A stretch of DNA of 64,000 nucleotides, taken from Agelaius tricolor (taxonomy: Eukaryota > Chordata > Aves > Passeriformes > Icteridae). Positions 47,998 to 59,845 of this stretch are shown here, one piece after another; positions within the stretch are counted from its first letter, which is position 1; each line of letters opens with the position of its first letter. Where the stretch lies: NCBI GenBank assembly GCA_023055355.1, contig JALJCS010000002.1, positions 88,127,001 to 88,191,000 on the forward strand, written 5' to 3'. The notes below the pieces were generated by a model that was not told where the DNA came from, did not search any database, and worked only from the letters and a program-made list of their open reading frames with translations. A program made the translations under genes and the position numbers.

Positions 47998-48660
47998 ACC
48001 AAAAACTTAATGTTACAACTCACTTTAAAAGTTTTCTGACCAATCACACAAAGCAATAGCACATTGACCGTAGTTCTACCCAACCACTATAATCACACGT
48101 ACCTTCAGTTAAAACAATGCTTATTTCAAACACAATACCTGCTTGTAAATCTTAAAACACAATGCACAGATTATTACAAATTATTATTATTATTATTATT
48201 AAATAAATTTAATAACCAGCATTTCAGCAAAAGAGTGGATTTTGAAGGTGTGCAGGGGAGACTTCCTGTGAGCCTCAGTTCTGCTCTCTTTACAGCTGGT
48301 TCTAATTTTGTGTACTTTATGTTAAGTGTGGGTTTTTTGAAAGCACATTTTTAAGTTTTAAGGGTTTTTTAAATGAGGCAGGGTTTGTGAGGACAGGTTC
48401 TAGGCACACAATAATGGTTCTAGCTCCATTATTAAGCTTAGAACTTCCTAATATCTTACTAGATAAACATTTCTGTATCTTAGGGAATTATTCTAGACAA
48501 GCATTAATACATAGACCATTGTTCTATTTGTCCTTACTTTTCTGCTTCTTACATAATTTTTCTGCTGACCAATCCTATGGCTACTGCTTAGCTCTAATCA
48601 CAGCTCTGCTGTCTCTGAGGCCTGCCTTTTGCAGCTTTCCCAAAACCCTCTGATTTTATG
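47998..48660. mobile_element. LTR-like dispersed repeat, copy 2
   Basis: AT-rich repeat sharing about 200 bp (48211-48411) at high similarity with 50680-50878, and a series of shorter blocks with 19060-19500. Resembles songbird endogenous retrovirus LTRs from memory. Ends are approximate and no target duplication was identified. Confidence 0.6.
48181..48202. repeat. (TTA)n microsatellite
   Basis: About seven TTA units inside the LTR-like repeat; absent from the second copy. Confidence 0.88.
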
Positions 48661-49334
48661 GATTCCCACACTCAGGAATGCTGGTCCAGCCAGGGCTGGG
48701 AAAGCTGCTGGAGTGATGACAACAATATTCATGTCCTTTCCTGCAAACCAACCTACAGAGTACAGATAGATACTTTGATTAGAAAAGAGAATAATTTCTC
48801 CATCTATATGTTAAAGCATGCAAGCACCTCGAGAGAAAAGGCAAATTCCTGTACACTCTGTTGAATCTCTGCATAACTCCCCACCAGCTGTCTGCTGTCA
48901 GTCCATTTTCACCCTGAATAGTATTTATACAGGTATTTATTATATTTATACAAACAGCTTTGCTCCTGCTGAGCCATACATTTGTACAAATTTAGTCCAA
49001 GAGGGGCACATCAACACTGATGTAACCAGAAGCTGTGGGCCTCATATAGAAATTCTCTGCCTGGTAGTGTCCAAGAGATCAGGTTGAAGGGCCCACAAAA
49101 TCAATCTCTTCTGTCCAAAACCTATTAAAAGGCAAATACTTGGGGAGTTGAAAGTGTATTTGGCCTTTGGTTGTCCCATCCTTCAGGATGCTCCTGAACT
49201 GTGGGGCTGTGAAGCCACAGCCTCAAGTACATTGCAGGGATGTGGTGGGATGTGACTTTTTGTTTCCCAAGGTGTTCATTGGTGTTATTTTAGCACACAC
49301 AGCACCAGCTCTTGGTGTCTGAACCACAGACTGG

Positions 49335-49390
49335 GTTTAGTTAGACCCACCTGCCTCTGTGAGTTTAGTTAGACCCACCTGCCTCTGTGA
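49335..49390. repeat. Perfect 28-bp tandem duplication
   Basis: gtttagttagacccacctgc and its next eight bases occur twice with no gap (49335-49362 and 49363-49390), identical. Confidence 0.95.
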
Positions 49391-50596
49391 TCTCCCCTTG
49401 AAGACACAGGGTTTCAATGAGCAGCCTGGCTGGGATTTTCAAAACAATCTGGGAACAATCTGTTCCTGTCTTTTGAATCCACAATTCTTGCTTAGTCCAA
49501 TGAAGAATTTGGCCATTATCTTCTATTATTCATTTAAGGTTAAAAAACCAATTATTTGAATTTACACTTGGGGAATTGGAGAGGCCTCACTTTATGTATA
49601 GAAACTGTTGATTTTTTAAGGATTCTATATATTCTGTATTGATGCTAAATATTTATATATAAGAAATTCAAATAAGCACAGTGCCATTACTGATGGAACA
49701 GAAATATTTGTTTATCAGCTTGGACTTGATAAAAGACTTAAAAAACTTGAAAAAACCAACCCAACCCAACCAAAACCACCAGCCAGCTATTGGAGTCTCC
49801 AGCTCCTGTGCTTCAGCAGGTGGCAGTCTTTCTCCTGGGAGCTGGAGAAAAGAAGCCTTGATCACAGGTGATGATCCCTGCTGCCCTGTGGAAAGCTGTA
49901 TGATTAATGATGTAATACCTGATTTCCTGGCAGGAAAATAGGTACTACATTTGTACTGGAAATTGTATGGAAATTTGTATTTTTTCTGCCAAAAGCAGCT
50001 TCAGCAGTTTTTTTGTTTTGGAGAAGTCCAAACTCCACTATGCCAGTGTGAAAGTTGTTGAGTGACATCACCATCCTAGATGAATCTCCCCCTTACGAAA
50101 AAAAATAAATTGTAAAATTCCATTAAGTCTGGTCCTTTTCCTTGTAGTTTTCTAATAATTTCTTTACACCTTTAGGACAAAATTTTACAAGGGCTTTAAA
50201 AATGATAATTTAGAAATAATTTTCTGAGCTATTACCATAATTTCTGAAGCACTTTTGGCTTCTTCACTAAGAAATTGTGAGTCTTCCCCTAATTCATTGT
50301 GTGCTATGGATAAAGCTGTGAAATTGAGGAACTGGCTTCAAAGTAGGTTATCACTGAACAGCAAAAATCATCTACTTGATTCAAGCTTGATAAGCTTGAG
50401 CAGATTAATCTCATTCAGATGATGGCCAGAAAATAATTTTCTCTATGTGGTTGGTTACTGAATTCTTATTGGAAGGGTACTTTAAACATAAATTGAAACT
50501 GTTAATGTCTGCTATGATGCTTAGAACAAAGAGATTTTAAAAATGCATTAAAATTTTGAAGTAACCAAATTTTCCCACAGACCTTAGAAATGAAAT

Positions 50597-50878
50597 TAAA
50601 CACAATGCAATGTAGCCCACAGACCACTGGGAAATAAATCACAATGTATGTAGCTCACAAATTATTAGAAATTTAAATAAATAACCAGCATTTCAGCCAA
50701 AGAGTGGATTTTGTAGGTATGAGGGGAGACTGCCTGTGAGCCTCAGCCCTGCTGTCTTTACAGGTGGTGCTAATTTTGTGCAGTTTATGTAAAGTGTGGG
50801 TTTTTTGAAAGCACATTTTAAAGTTTTAAGGTTTTTAAAATGAGGCAGGGTTTCTGAGAAGGAGTTCTAGGCACACAA
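50597..50878. mobile_element. LTR-like dispersed repeat, copy 3 (fragment)
   Basis: 'aataaccagcatttcagc' to 'ctaggcacacaa' matches 48211-48411 in the same orientation; weaker similarity extends upstream to about 50597. The part equivalent to 48412-48660 is missing. Confidence 0.65.
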
Positions 50879-51071
50879 ATGCCATGGATTATGTGTATGT
50901 ATACAAACCTACTTAGCTATTGTTAACTTACAGGTGGGCACAGTTTTAAATGAGATCAAGATTTACAGATTTAAAGATTTTATTAACTAATGCATGAAAA
51001 TATAAGGAAGTAGCAGCAGTGGAAGAAGAGTAAAAACCTTTTTTATTGTGACTCTCAATCTGTGTCTCTAG

Positions 51072-51165
51072 GGCAGCATGTTGGCAGCCAGGAGATGGAG
51101 AGGCCCCACCACAGTCTGTCAGTGAAGACTGTCTGTATCTGCACATCTTTGTTCCTGACACCACT
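51072..51165 (+). CDS. TG: TG exon ~39: ChEL, esterase signature 2
   Basis: 94 bp, phase 2 to 0, acceptor ctctag at 51071, donor gtaagt at 51166. Encodes AACWQPGDGEAP, then SVSEDCLYLHIFVPDTT, aligned with human ASCWQPGTRTST...VSEDCLYLNVFIP. EDCLYL is the carboxylesterase type-B signature around a conserved disulfide Cys; the usual Asn after it is His here. Confidence 0.96.
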
Positions 51166-54100
51166 GTAAGTATGAGATGTAATTAAAATCAAATTTTTTT
51201 TGTAGCTGAGGTTTGTCTCTTTCCAAAGTGCTTTTAATTGGCATGAGTGGCTGTTTTGCCTGTGTTGTCCACAAAGCCTGCACAGTTAAATTAGGCACTC
51301 TGGTGTCTTTAGTGGTACAAGAGCATTCCCCACAGGCTTTGTGTGAGCTGTCTTGGGTGACTAGGAGGGCAGCACACTAAAAAGCCAGAGATAAGAGAGA
51401 GACAGAGAGGGAAACACAACACCAGAAGAAGGTGACAGCAAAGGAGGAGAAATTAAGGACAGAGATGGCAGTGTTCCTGCAAGCAGACCATCTGTCCAGG
51501 AGACAAGAATGCAATACAATACATCAACATTTACCAGCAGACAGGGGGCTGCTGATGGTTTTTTTCACCCTCCTCTTTACTGTTCCTCTGTTGACATCTG
51601 TGGGAGTCTGTTGGGAAATGACAGTGGCAAGCAGTGCTAGATTTGTGGCCAGCTCACAGAGGTTAAAAATAGATGTTTCCAAAAATGGCTGGGCCACTGG
51701 TAGAGTGTGAAGAATTTTCATTTGAAAGTTCTTGATTTTCTCATTCTAAACAGATATAAAAGAAAGCTGCAAGTTAAAGCCAAGCTAAAATGATTGGCCA
51801 GCCCTTGGGAGGCTGGTGATGAAGATGCTGAATAACATGTGAATCCCATTGAGGAGTAGGCCCAGAGACAGGAACATTTTTTTTTTCCACAGTACTGGCA
51901 ATTTTCAGAAGGTGGTGGTAGTTGTAATAGAAATTTATGAATCTGTCATACTGCATGTCTGGAAAGAGCTGGTTTAGCAATCTGACAGCAGCACAGAGTC
52001 CCTTGCAGGCCCATTTTAACCACCAGAGAGACCAGCAATCTGTCTTCTCCCTGCAGCATGAGGCTGTCATTTTGCCTTGAGTGCAGTCACCACTTATTGA
52101 AAACATCAGGTCACTGTCCCAGGCAGTTTGCCATCCATGCTTAAGAGCTGCTTTCAAGATACTTTATTTGAAACCATTGTATTTTCCACTTAAAGACTAA
52201 ATAGGCTTCTCTATTCTCCTTCTCAGCCCTGTGAACTGAATCTCTCCTGTCTTTTTTTAAATTGTAAGGTAGAAGTAGGTCCAATCAAGAAAATCCAGTT
52301 TTACATGCATAAGTCTAGTCCAAGAGAGAACTAAAATTTCTGGTTTTGGAGAAGTAGCTGGGAACAGAAGGCATTGAATTTTCCTTCTCTTTTTGTGGCA
52401 ACCTCTATTTTTTACTCACATGCAGATAGATAGTTATATATTTTCAGCCTGTGGAAAGTTAAATTAGCTAGTAAATATGGAATATAAAATCTCCCAGAGA
52501 GCAGTGAATGCAGAGGTCATTCAGGATCATTTTGAGCCTCAAAAAGAGCACGGTGCAGGTACTGCTGCCTGTCACCAAAGGACTCTCAAACTGTCAAGCA
52601 CTGAAGAAGGTGAATGACATAATTTTGCTTCCATAGCTACATGTACCACAGTTAAACTGGCACTTCTGACTTTTTTCCACCTATAGTCATGACCACCTGT
52701 CACACTAGCTCAGCAAAGCTGCGCTTTGCCTTTATTTAGAAAGGGTTTAATTGTAAGATCAAGACTTAAAAATCCCCATTAAATTGGAATAGAAACCCTC
52801 TCTGTTCTTTCTCCATTTCCTGCACATTCCCATCATTATTGTGTCATCCCCATTGCACTCAATTCTTTACAGAGCAATATTGTACAGTAGTAAAAGCACT
52901 GAAGGTTTCCTGTCTTGGTGGAGTTTAAATCTGTCCCTGTCAAGTAGCTCATCAAGTGTTTTACAGAAGGATGAGCAGGGAGCTTGGACCAGATGGCCCC
53001 AACAGTGCTCTCTTCCAAGGTTAACCATCCTGTCATTCTGTGATGGAGAAGATGCTTATGAATTTTATGAAGCTTCTGGGATTTCCAGCTGAGTTGCAGC
53101 ATCCTGGTGGCTGCTGAATTTCATTACCCCATTAGGGTTTGCACGTGGGATCTAAGCCCCTGCTCAGAGTTCCCATGAGACCATGATGGAGCTGCTGGGC
53201 TTCCCATTGCTTGGTGCAGAAAAGAAATGGGAATGCTGCATCCAGACACTTGGCTCTGTGCACAGTCCCAGTGCTAAATGTTCCCCTGAATTACTTCATA
53301 TCTGTTGCAGCTGTTGTCAATGGCTTTAGTTTCCCATTTCCAAATTTTACTGCCCATATTTGCCCTTTGTAAGCTTTTTATTGTGTAAAGTCACTCAGAA
53401 TAATGTAACATGCAATTTACAGGGCAGCTGGAGGTCATGGTGCTGTGGAGACTGGGGACATGTGGGAAATGCTTAGCATGAGTCTCAGGGTTAACCATGC
53501 TGAGCTGAGGAGATGGAGTGGGCTAAATATAACTGTTAATACCATTTTAGCTGACAGAACTTGATGTGGTTGTATTGCAGAATGAATTTCCATGTGAAAA
53601 CAGATGATTTCATTTTTTTCTTCACCCCCATCTCTCTCTGTGTTGCATGCAGTGCAGAAATGGATGGGAACCAGGGACAAGGCACTGCAAGTTAGGCAGT
53701 TTCAGTTCAAGAGAAGTTCATGAGAAAAAACAACTCTCTGTCTCAGTGCTTGCAATGTCTTGTGTTTTCTTGGCAACATTGTTATGTTCACAAGAAGCCC
53801 CTGAAATGATCCATCAGAGAGATAAGTGAGGAGTGCACACAGATATCTGTAATTTTGCAGGATGCTGCAGCCATCGCTGCTCTGCTGCTTCTCCCATACA
53901 GCCATTTGTGTTTTTGCTGGAGACATTCTTTGCCAGAACAGATGGGACTGCTGTGTTTAGCTAAGCTCCATCCAGAAAATAACAGCAGCAGAGCCCATTT
54001 CCCTCTAGGTGCAGGGAAAACCAGCCCCAGATGTACTTTGATGCTGCTACAGGAAGGGGGAAAACCAAACCAACCTCCCCCCTTCTGTTCACTGAAGGAT

Positions 54101-54986
54101 GTTTCTATTGAGTGTCTGTAACCTGCTGGTGAGTGCTGAGGTGTCCTGGGGCTGTTCTGCCTTTTTCCTGTTGATGCAGCAGCAGCCCTGCTGTGTGTGC
54201 AGAGAGGGTCCATCCCTGGTGCTGCTCTGGAAAAAAGTTTCTGTTTCTGTGCAAAATCATGTAGCTCTGCCAGGAGTGTTAACATGGGTGCAGATTGGCA
54301 CTCCTTGCCATCCTAGGAGTCCTGCTGGGCTCTTTTGAGACAGAGTCCATCTGTACTTTGTGAGATGTGGGTTTCTCCTCTGCAGAGACAAAGTCCTTCT
54401 CTGCAGAATCCCTCTATGTATCTGGTAGGGGAAAATTTCCATGGGCACTAAAAGGAGCATGGAGTGTTATCAATACCAAGTGACATTTTTGAGACTAGAC
54501 AGTGTTTGAGTGCTGAAGACTTGAGAGCAGGAAGCAGCTTGCACAGCTGTGAGCTAGTCTTACTCAAGATGGAGCAACCCAACAGGCCTTTTCCTTCTCC
54601 TGTTTCCCACTTGTTTGAACTTTTCCTGCATGTTTGTGTAAAGCACATGTGCTCTAGCAAAGACAAGCACACCACATGCTCAGTGGCCAAGGCAGCAGGA
54701 GCTGGCCTAGAGGAGATTCTGGCTGGTGGAATACTGTGGTACTGTTAGATCTACTTTATACTGGAGATAGTGCCCTCTTTGTGATATTCAGATCATTGCA
54801 GACAATTTGTGGGCAGTTGTGGACAACACCCTTTAAATTCCTGACAGATAGGCAGATATTCCCTTTTAATGGTCACTCTCAAAAAGTTATAAATGGCTTA
54901 GATAAGCTTCATGAGGAAGCTTCTTGTGTTATCATCAGTGACCTACCAAAGCAACAGGAGTATTAATCTGGTCATTGTCCTGGCAG
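51166..54986 (+). other. Intron (3.8 kb)
   Basis: gtaagt...tggcag. Holds a CR1 3' tail (52971-53045). A 165-codon open frame on the minus strand (53788-54285) has no recognisable homology or splice context. No other element seen. Confidence 0.84.
52971..53045 (+). mobile_element. CR1 LINE 3' tail
   Basis: 'gagcttggaccagatggccc' to 'ttaaccatcctgtcattctg' and tgatgg is a CR1 3' terminus, about 75 bp. Confidence 0.8.
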
Positions 54987-55146
54987 GTCAAAAACATGTC
55001 AGTGTTGCTGTTCTTCCACAATGGAGGGAGTTACAAGGCTGAGGAGGGAAAGACAACCCTGGATGGGTCATACCTGGCTGCCATCGGTAACGTCATTGTC
55101 GTGACAGCAAACTACCGGGTCGGCGTCTTTGGCTTCCTGAGCACTG
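54987..55146 (+). CDS. TG: TG exon ~40: ChEL core
   Basis: 160 bp, phase 0 to 1, acceptor tggcag at 54986, donor gtaagt at 55147. Encodes [20 protein letters not shown], then [20 protein letters not shown] and VGVFGFLST, aligned with human ASVLVFFHN...[28 protein letters not shown]. This is the central beta-sheet and oxyanion-side region of the esterase fold. The invariant YRVGVFGFL is intact. Confidence 0.97.
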
Positions 55147-56773
55147 GTAAGTCATGGGTTTCCAGGGCAAACAGAATTATGCATTCTGTAACTCCTCTGT
55201 TTCTGATTTTTTACTTTTTCAAGTTATTTTTTAACTCAAGTAACCTATATCTTTCACAGATTTTTTTTTCTAAATTATTGTGGGAAAAAAATGGCCAAGA
55301 AATAGTGGAGACTTGATCTAAAGAGAAAGGGGAGAGCAACAAACCAAATCCAATATCTACATCAAAGCAATCATTGTGGGTAGAGTTTTCAACTATTCCA
55401 ACTTTCAACCTGTTCCATCCATGAAATGTTGCTGATGCTCTCTTGTGCCCATGTCAGAGTGGGGAAGGGGCAGAGACAGATAACTGCAGGTTCATGGTAA
55501 GAAGGATGTGAGAGGATGGAAAGTAAGGCACAAAGGTAGTTGGTTGCTTCCTTGACAATTCAGCCTGATTTCTCTGAAGAACTTGACACATTTAATCTGA
55601 ATCTGCACTGGCCTGGATGGGACTCAACATTTGCATGTTCTGTGTTGCAACCCTTCCTCCTGTTCCAGTGCAAAGGATTTTTCGCTCTCCTAATGCCAAT
55701 TGTCATTAAAAATTATACAAATTCCCATTACAAACAGGATTTTGTCTTGTACAAAGAGGTATGAAAACACACATTCAATCTCCCTAAATCTTTGGGGTAG
55801 TACCATCAGGTCTTGGGGGTTGTTTTTTTCATTTTGCCTTTTTTTAGCCATGCCTTTTTAAGCAAGTAGAGAACACGCTTCTTTCTACCATCTTTCACTT
55901 CTGCCTGGGGCAGGGGAACTTAAGGTAGAGAGTCATTGAGAGAAAATGCAACAGCTGCAAGTGGAGCTCAGTCTGGTGGCAATCCTTGGTCTCTTTAGTG
56001 GGCATTTTAATACACTTATAACTTTTAGGCTGTCATGTTTGCAAATATCTGACCTACATACTTGGCCTCATGATCCTTTTGAGTGTTCACTGCTAGTGAT
56101 GTTGGGTGGATTTTGCCTGGTTTGAGGTTATAGCTGTAGTTGTTGGTTATTTTTTCCCTTCTGTGCTTACTGTTTTGTTCAAAGCTTACTCACAGAAAAG
56201 TCTCTTTCATTCTGTAAATAGAGAGCTGTAACTACAAGATCCTTACTTATTTAGATAAGAATTTGGTCATGGGTGTATCTGGAGAAAAAAAAAAATCACT
56301 GTTTACATCAGTGCAAACCCAATGTTAATGAAAGTGATGGAATAATTTCATTTTTCTAGAGCCAAATGTAGCGTGGATATGTGCTGTGGGAGCTTCCAGT
56401 ACAAGCACTGCCCACACCACCTTCCTTCAGCCCTGTGAACCTCACCTAGGTTTCCTCCCAAGTAGAAAATGCTAGTTGGGTTGAATGTGATGCAGCAGTG
56501 TTTATATGATGATGATGCATAATTTAGGAAAATTAATTGGTCTCTGTTTCACAGGGTTCTGCCGGCATGTTCCAAAATGTCAGTACATGAGCTTGGTGTC
56601 CATGATTGGCATTCCTGCAAACCTTCAGACAGAAGTGGTTCATTACATGACTTTTTGGGGACCTTCTCCTGCTCTCTGTACTGTGGAGCTGTGGTCAGGG
56701 AAAAGTTCAGTCTTTTCTGGCCCTTTCCTCTTTGAGGAGTCCATGGTGTGTATTTGGGAAAATCCTACAGTCC

Positions 56774-56932
56774 TAGAATCACAAAATATCTGAAGTTGAA
56801 AAGGACTCACAAGAATAATTGAAGTGCAGTTCTTGGCCCTGCACAGGACAACCAGGAATTCCACCATACACCTGAGAATGTTGTCCAAACACACCTTGAA
56901 CTCTGTCAGGCTTGGTGCTGTGACCACAAATG
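56774..56932 (-). mobile_element. CR1 LINE 3'-end fragment, antisense
   Basis: 'tagaatcacaaaatatctga', 'ggccctgcacaggacaacca', 'caggcttggtgctgtgacca' is the reverse complement of a CR1 3' region. Confidence 0.85.
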
Positions 56933-57884
56933 GGTGATTATTTAAGTTATTAACTGTTAACCTTCCAGTCTCCTGCACCTGGGCCTTTGGAACTTTTGCC
57001 ATTGGTTTGAAAGGGAGCAGGAGTTCACCCTTAGGGCTTCACTGCAGGGCTGTTTGAAGACCCTGCAGTCAGAAATAAAAGTTATGAACTTGTGAGTAAT
57101 ATTAGTTTGATTGTCCAACTAAGCAAAGTCCTGAATCCTCTCAAGTTGATTTGTAACAAATTACAAAACTAGAAAGGAAGGAGTTAAATGGGTTTTTAAG
57201 GAATTGAAGGATAGTGAAAACAGAAGATTTCCTTTTGTTTGGATGGAGCTTTTGTTAGTTCTATAGTTCTTCTGATCTCTCAGTGGCAGGGCTTTTGCAA
57301 AAAGTGAAAGAGCTCTCTTTCTTCTAAATATAAAAGATGTTTAATTAAATTTGCTATCACCCATTAATGTTGCAAAAAGTGATGCATATTCTTACTAATG
57401 CCTCCACTTCTTCCTTTGTGTCCAAAAAAATTAAAGTGAGTTGCCAGTGATATGGATGGCAAGAGTTTGGAGAAGACAGTCATGTTTTTAGGTTCTAGTC
57501 TTTAAAGATTCCATGAAGTCATATAAACCAGAACAATTTTCATGCTTTAATTTAGCACTATTGTTCTTGTTCTGTTTAGTAGTAACAGAAGGAAGCACAC
57601 GAGGACTCTGGTTTCTTTTCAGCTTCCTGTGGTCCTCAGGAATGTGATCTTTTCCTGCAAAAAGGCAGTGGAAAAGATTCCTGGCAGACATGTTGCTTTC
57701 AGTCTAACTCCTATGAAGGTCCATCCATGCATGCATCTGTTCTCCAGTGTGGTACATTTCACAACCCAATTGTGGTTTTTGCCAGGGAGAAAGGAACTGG
57801 TTATATTTCCCTTTTTGGTCTTTTTGTTTAGTATAGTGAAAGCAAGGCAGATTGTGTGGCTAAAACATTTACATGGATCTGCAC

Positions 57885-58088
57885 ATAAAAATTTCTTCAC
57901 CAAAGGGATTGTAAAACATTGGAACAGGCTGCCCAGGGCAGTGGTTCAGTCACCATCCCTGGGAATATTTAAAAATATGTAGATGTGGCACTTGGGGACA
58001 TGGTTTAGTGGTGAACTTGACAGTGCTGGGTTAACAGTTGGGCTCAATGATTTAAGGGTCCCTTCCAATCTGACTGATTCTATGATTT
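57885..58088 (+). mobile_element. CR1 LINE 3'-end fragment
   Basis: 'aacattggaacaggctgccc', 'cacttggggacatggtttag' and 'ccaatctgactgattctatg' in the order of a CR1 3' end, sense orientation. Confidence 0.9.
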
Positions 58089-59013
58089 CACTTCCTTTGG
58101 AGTGGTCTCAATGGGGATGGAGCAAGTCCTTAAAATGAGATTTCCTTTTAAAAAGTGGGTTTATTGCTGGATTGAGAGCTCTGAGAACTGGTCATGGTAT
58201 GCAGAACAAACTAAAAAACCCAAAAAATCAAATCACAAAACTAAAAAACAAAGCAGGGAAAATATTTCCTCCATTGCTTCACTGGTGTGGCTTGGACTGA
58301 TCATCTGAAGCAATGGCTGTAGGTAATGGCTTTTTGGACCTTTCACTTTCTGGCTGTCCTGCTGAAAGGCTGTTCCTAACAATGGCTGTTGTAGTGTGGG
58401 CACCTCTAAGATCTGCAAGGTTACCATTAATCTCTTCTCCTCTGTGTTTACTCTGCTGTGTAAACTGGTGTGCTTGATACCTCAGGAATTCACTACAGGA
58501 TGTACACTTAAACTGCTCCTTGCTCAAGACCTGTCCACAAAGCAGCATCTTTTTATCCCACTTTCTGTTAATTTTAATTCATTAGTTTCTGAACCCACCC
58601 TTATTTTAAACTTCTACTATTTGGTCTTGGCAATAGAAGAAACAAATAGTTTCAGCTGTGTTTCTATTCACAGCTTTTCTGTTTTATCCTGTGGGTTTTT
58701 GGATTTTTCCAAGTTTTAAATGTGAAGAATTTTAAAACTTTGAAAATGAATGGCTCATTGTGGATTAAAAAGAAGCAGACAGTGAATAATTATTTTCTGT
58801 TCCTTTTTTTACAAACCATGGAGGAATTACTTATTTCTGCTTTTGTTGACATAAAATCAAGCTTACCTACATTCTTGCATCATTAGATGCTTTCAGCATT
58901 AGTTACTTATTAGTCAAAGTATCAGGTTACCACTTTTCTGGTGTTGAAAAGGAGGTGGTCATATTTAAGCATGAGAAGCACATGATTAATTATTTGTTTT
59001 AATGTTTACAATA

Positions 59014-59034
59014 GATATATATATATATATATAT
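59014..59034. repeat. (TA)n microsatellite
   Basis: About ten TA units. Confidence 0.9.
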
Positions 59035-59645
59035 CAGATTTGTATTGGATAGTCATAGGACAATCTCAAAGAATATAGACAGAAATATTATAAATTTTAA
59101 AATAATATCTGGAAGAGTGTAAAGAAATTCAAGATGTTGTGATTTATGATTGGTCAGGCAGGGCAAGTGTAAGAGGTATGTAGGAAGGAAACATGCAATC
59201 TGGTGTACTCCAGGAAAACAGTAATTCTTATAGATCCCTTCCAACTTGTGAACTTGGCAAATACACAGATTTCTTTTGCTTGTTTTTAATTCATTTTAAG
59301 ATTGAGCTACTTATGTAGAAAAAGAATCCTATGGGTAAATCTATGGACACTTGAGCCTGGATTCATCTCCTGCCATGATTAGTCCTAATGAAGCTTAGAA
59401 GTTCATGTGTTATTTTTCTGTCACTGGGGCAAAGCAGCACCCCCAGGGCTGCCCTGTGGAGTGGTAAAAAGTGAAATGGAGTCACTGTGTAAAGTGATTA
59501 CCTTGGAAGAGACCACCTCAGACTTTTAAACCCTGGTATCAGTTTTGTCAAGTTTCCTCTGCAAGAGCTGCAAAAAATGTAACATTTACCCCAAACTTCA
59601 GTGTTTGTAGCTTTCTTTTCAGCTGTGTTTTGTCTCCTCCACCAG

Positions 59646-59845
59646 GCTCTGCTGAGGCCAGAGGGAATGCTGGCCTTTGGGACCAGCTGGCAGCTCTGAG
59701 GTGGGTGCAGCAGAACATCGCCAGTTTCGGGGGCGACCCCGGCCGGGTCTCCGTGGGCGCCGCGCGCGGCGGGGCCGACGTCACCAGCGCCCACCTGCTC
59801 ACGGACACAGCGGGCACAGAGCTCTTCAGGAGGCTGCTGCTGATG
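59646..59845 (+). CDS. TG: TG exon ~41: ChEL nucleophile-elbow region, catalytic Ser absent
   Basis: 200 bp, phase 1 to 0, acceptor ccaccag at 59645, donor gtgagt at 59846. Encodes [19 protein letters not shown], then [20 protein letters not shown] and LFRRLLLM, aligned with human GNWGLLDQVAALTWVQTHI...GFGGDPRRVSLAADRGGADV. Where active cholinesterases have GESAG, the Ser position (codon 59765-59767) is Arg, as in human TG, so the domain cannot be a serine esterase. Strongly CpG-rich from about 59715 to 59805. Last TG exon in the window. Confidence 0.97.

Larger units (their letters stand above)
47917..51071 (+). other. Intron (3.2 kb)
   Basis: gtgagg...ctctag. Holds two copies of an LTR-like repeat (47998-48660, 50597-50878), a (TTA)n run (48181-48202) and a perfect 28-bp tandem duplication (49335-49390). 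No retroviral coding sequence lies between the copies. Confidence 0.86.
55147..59645 (+). other. Intron (4.5 kb)
   Basis: gtaagt...caccag. Holds a CR1 antisense fragment (56774-56932), a CR1 sense fragment (57885-58088) and a (TA)n run (59014-59034). No exon or other gene recognised. Confidence 0.86.

Noticed and set aside
48411..50596. Possible provirus between two LTR-like copies
   Set aside because: No gag, pol or env-like frame, no primer-binding site seen, and the second copy is a fragment. Separate insertions or a local duplication fit better.
53788..54285. 165-codon open frame on the minus strand
   Set aside because: No recognisable domain, no splice or repeat context. A chance frame in a less AT-rich part of an intron.
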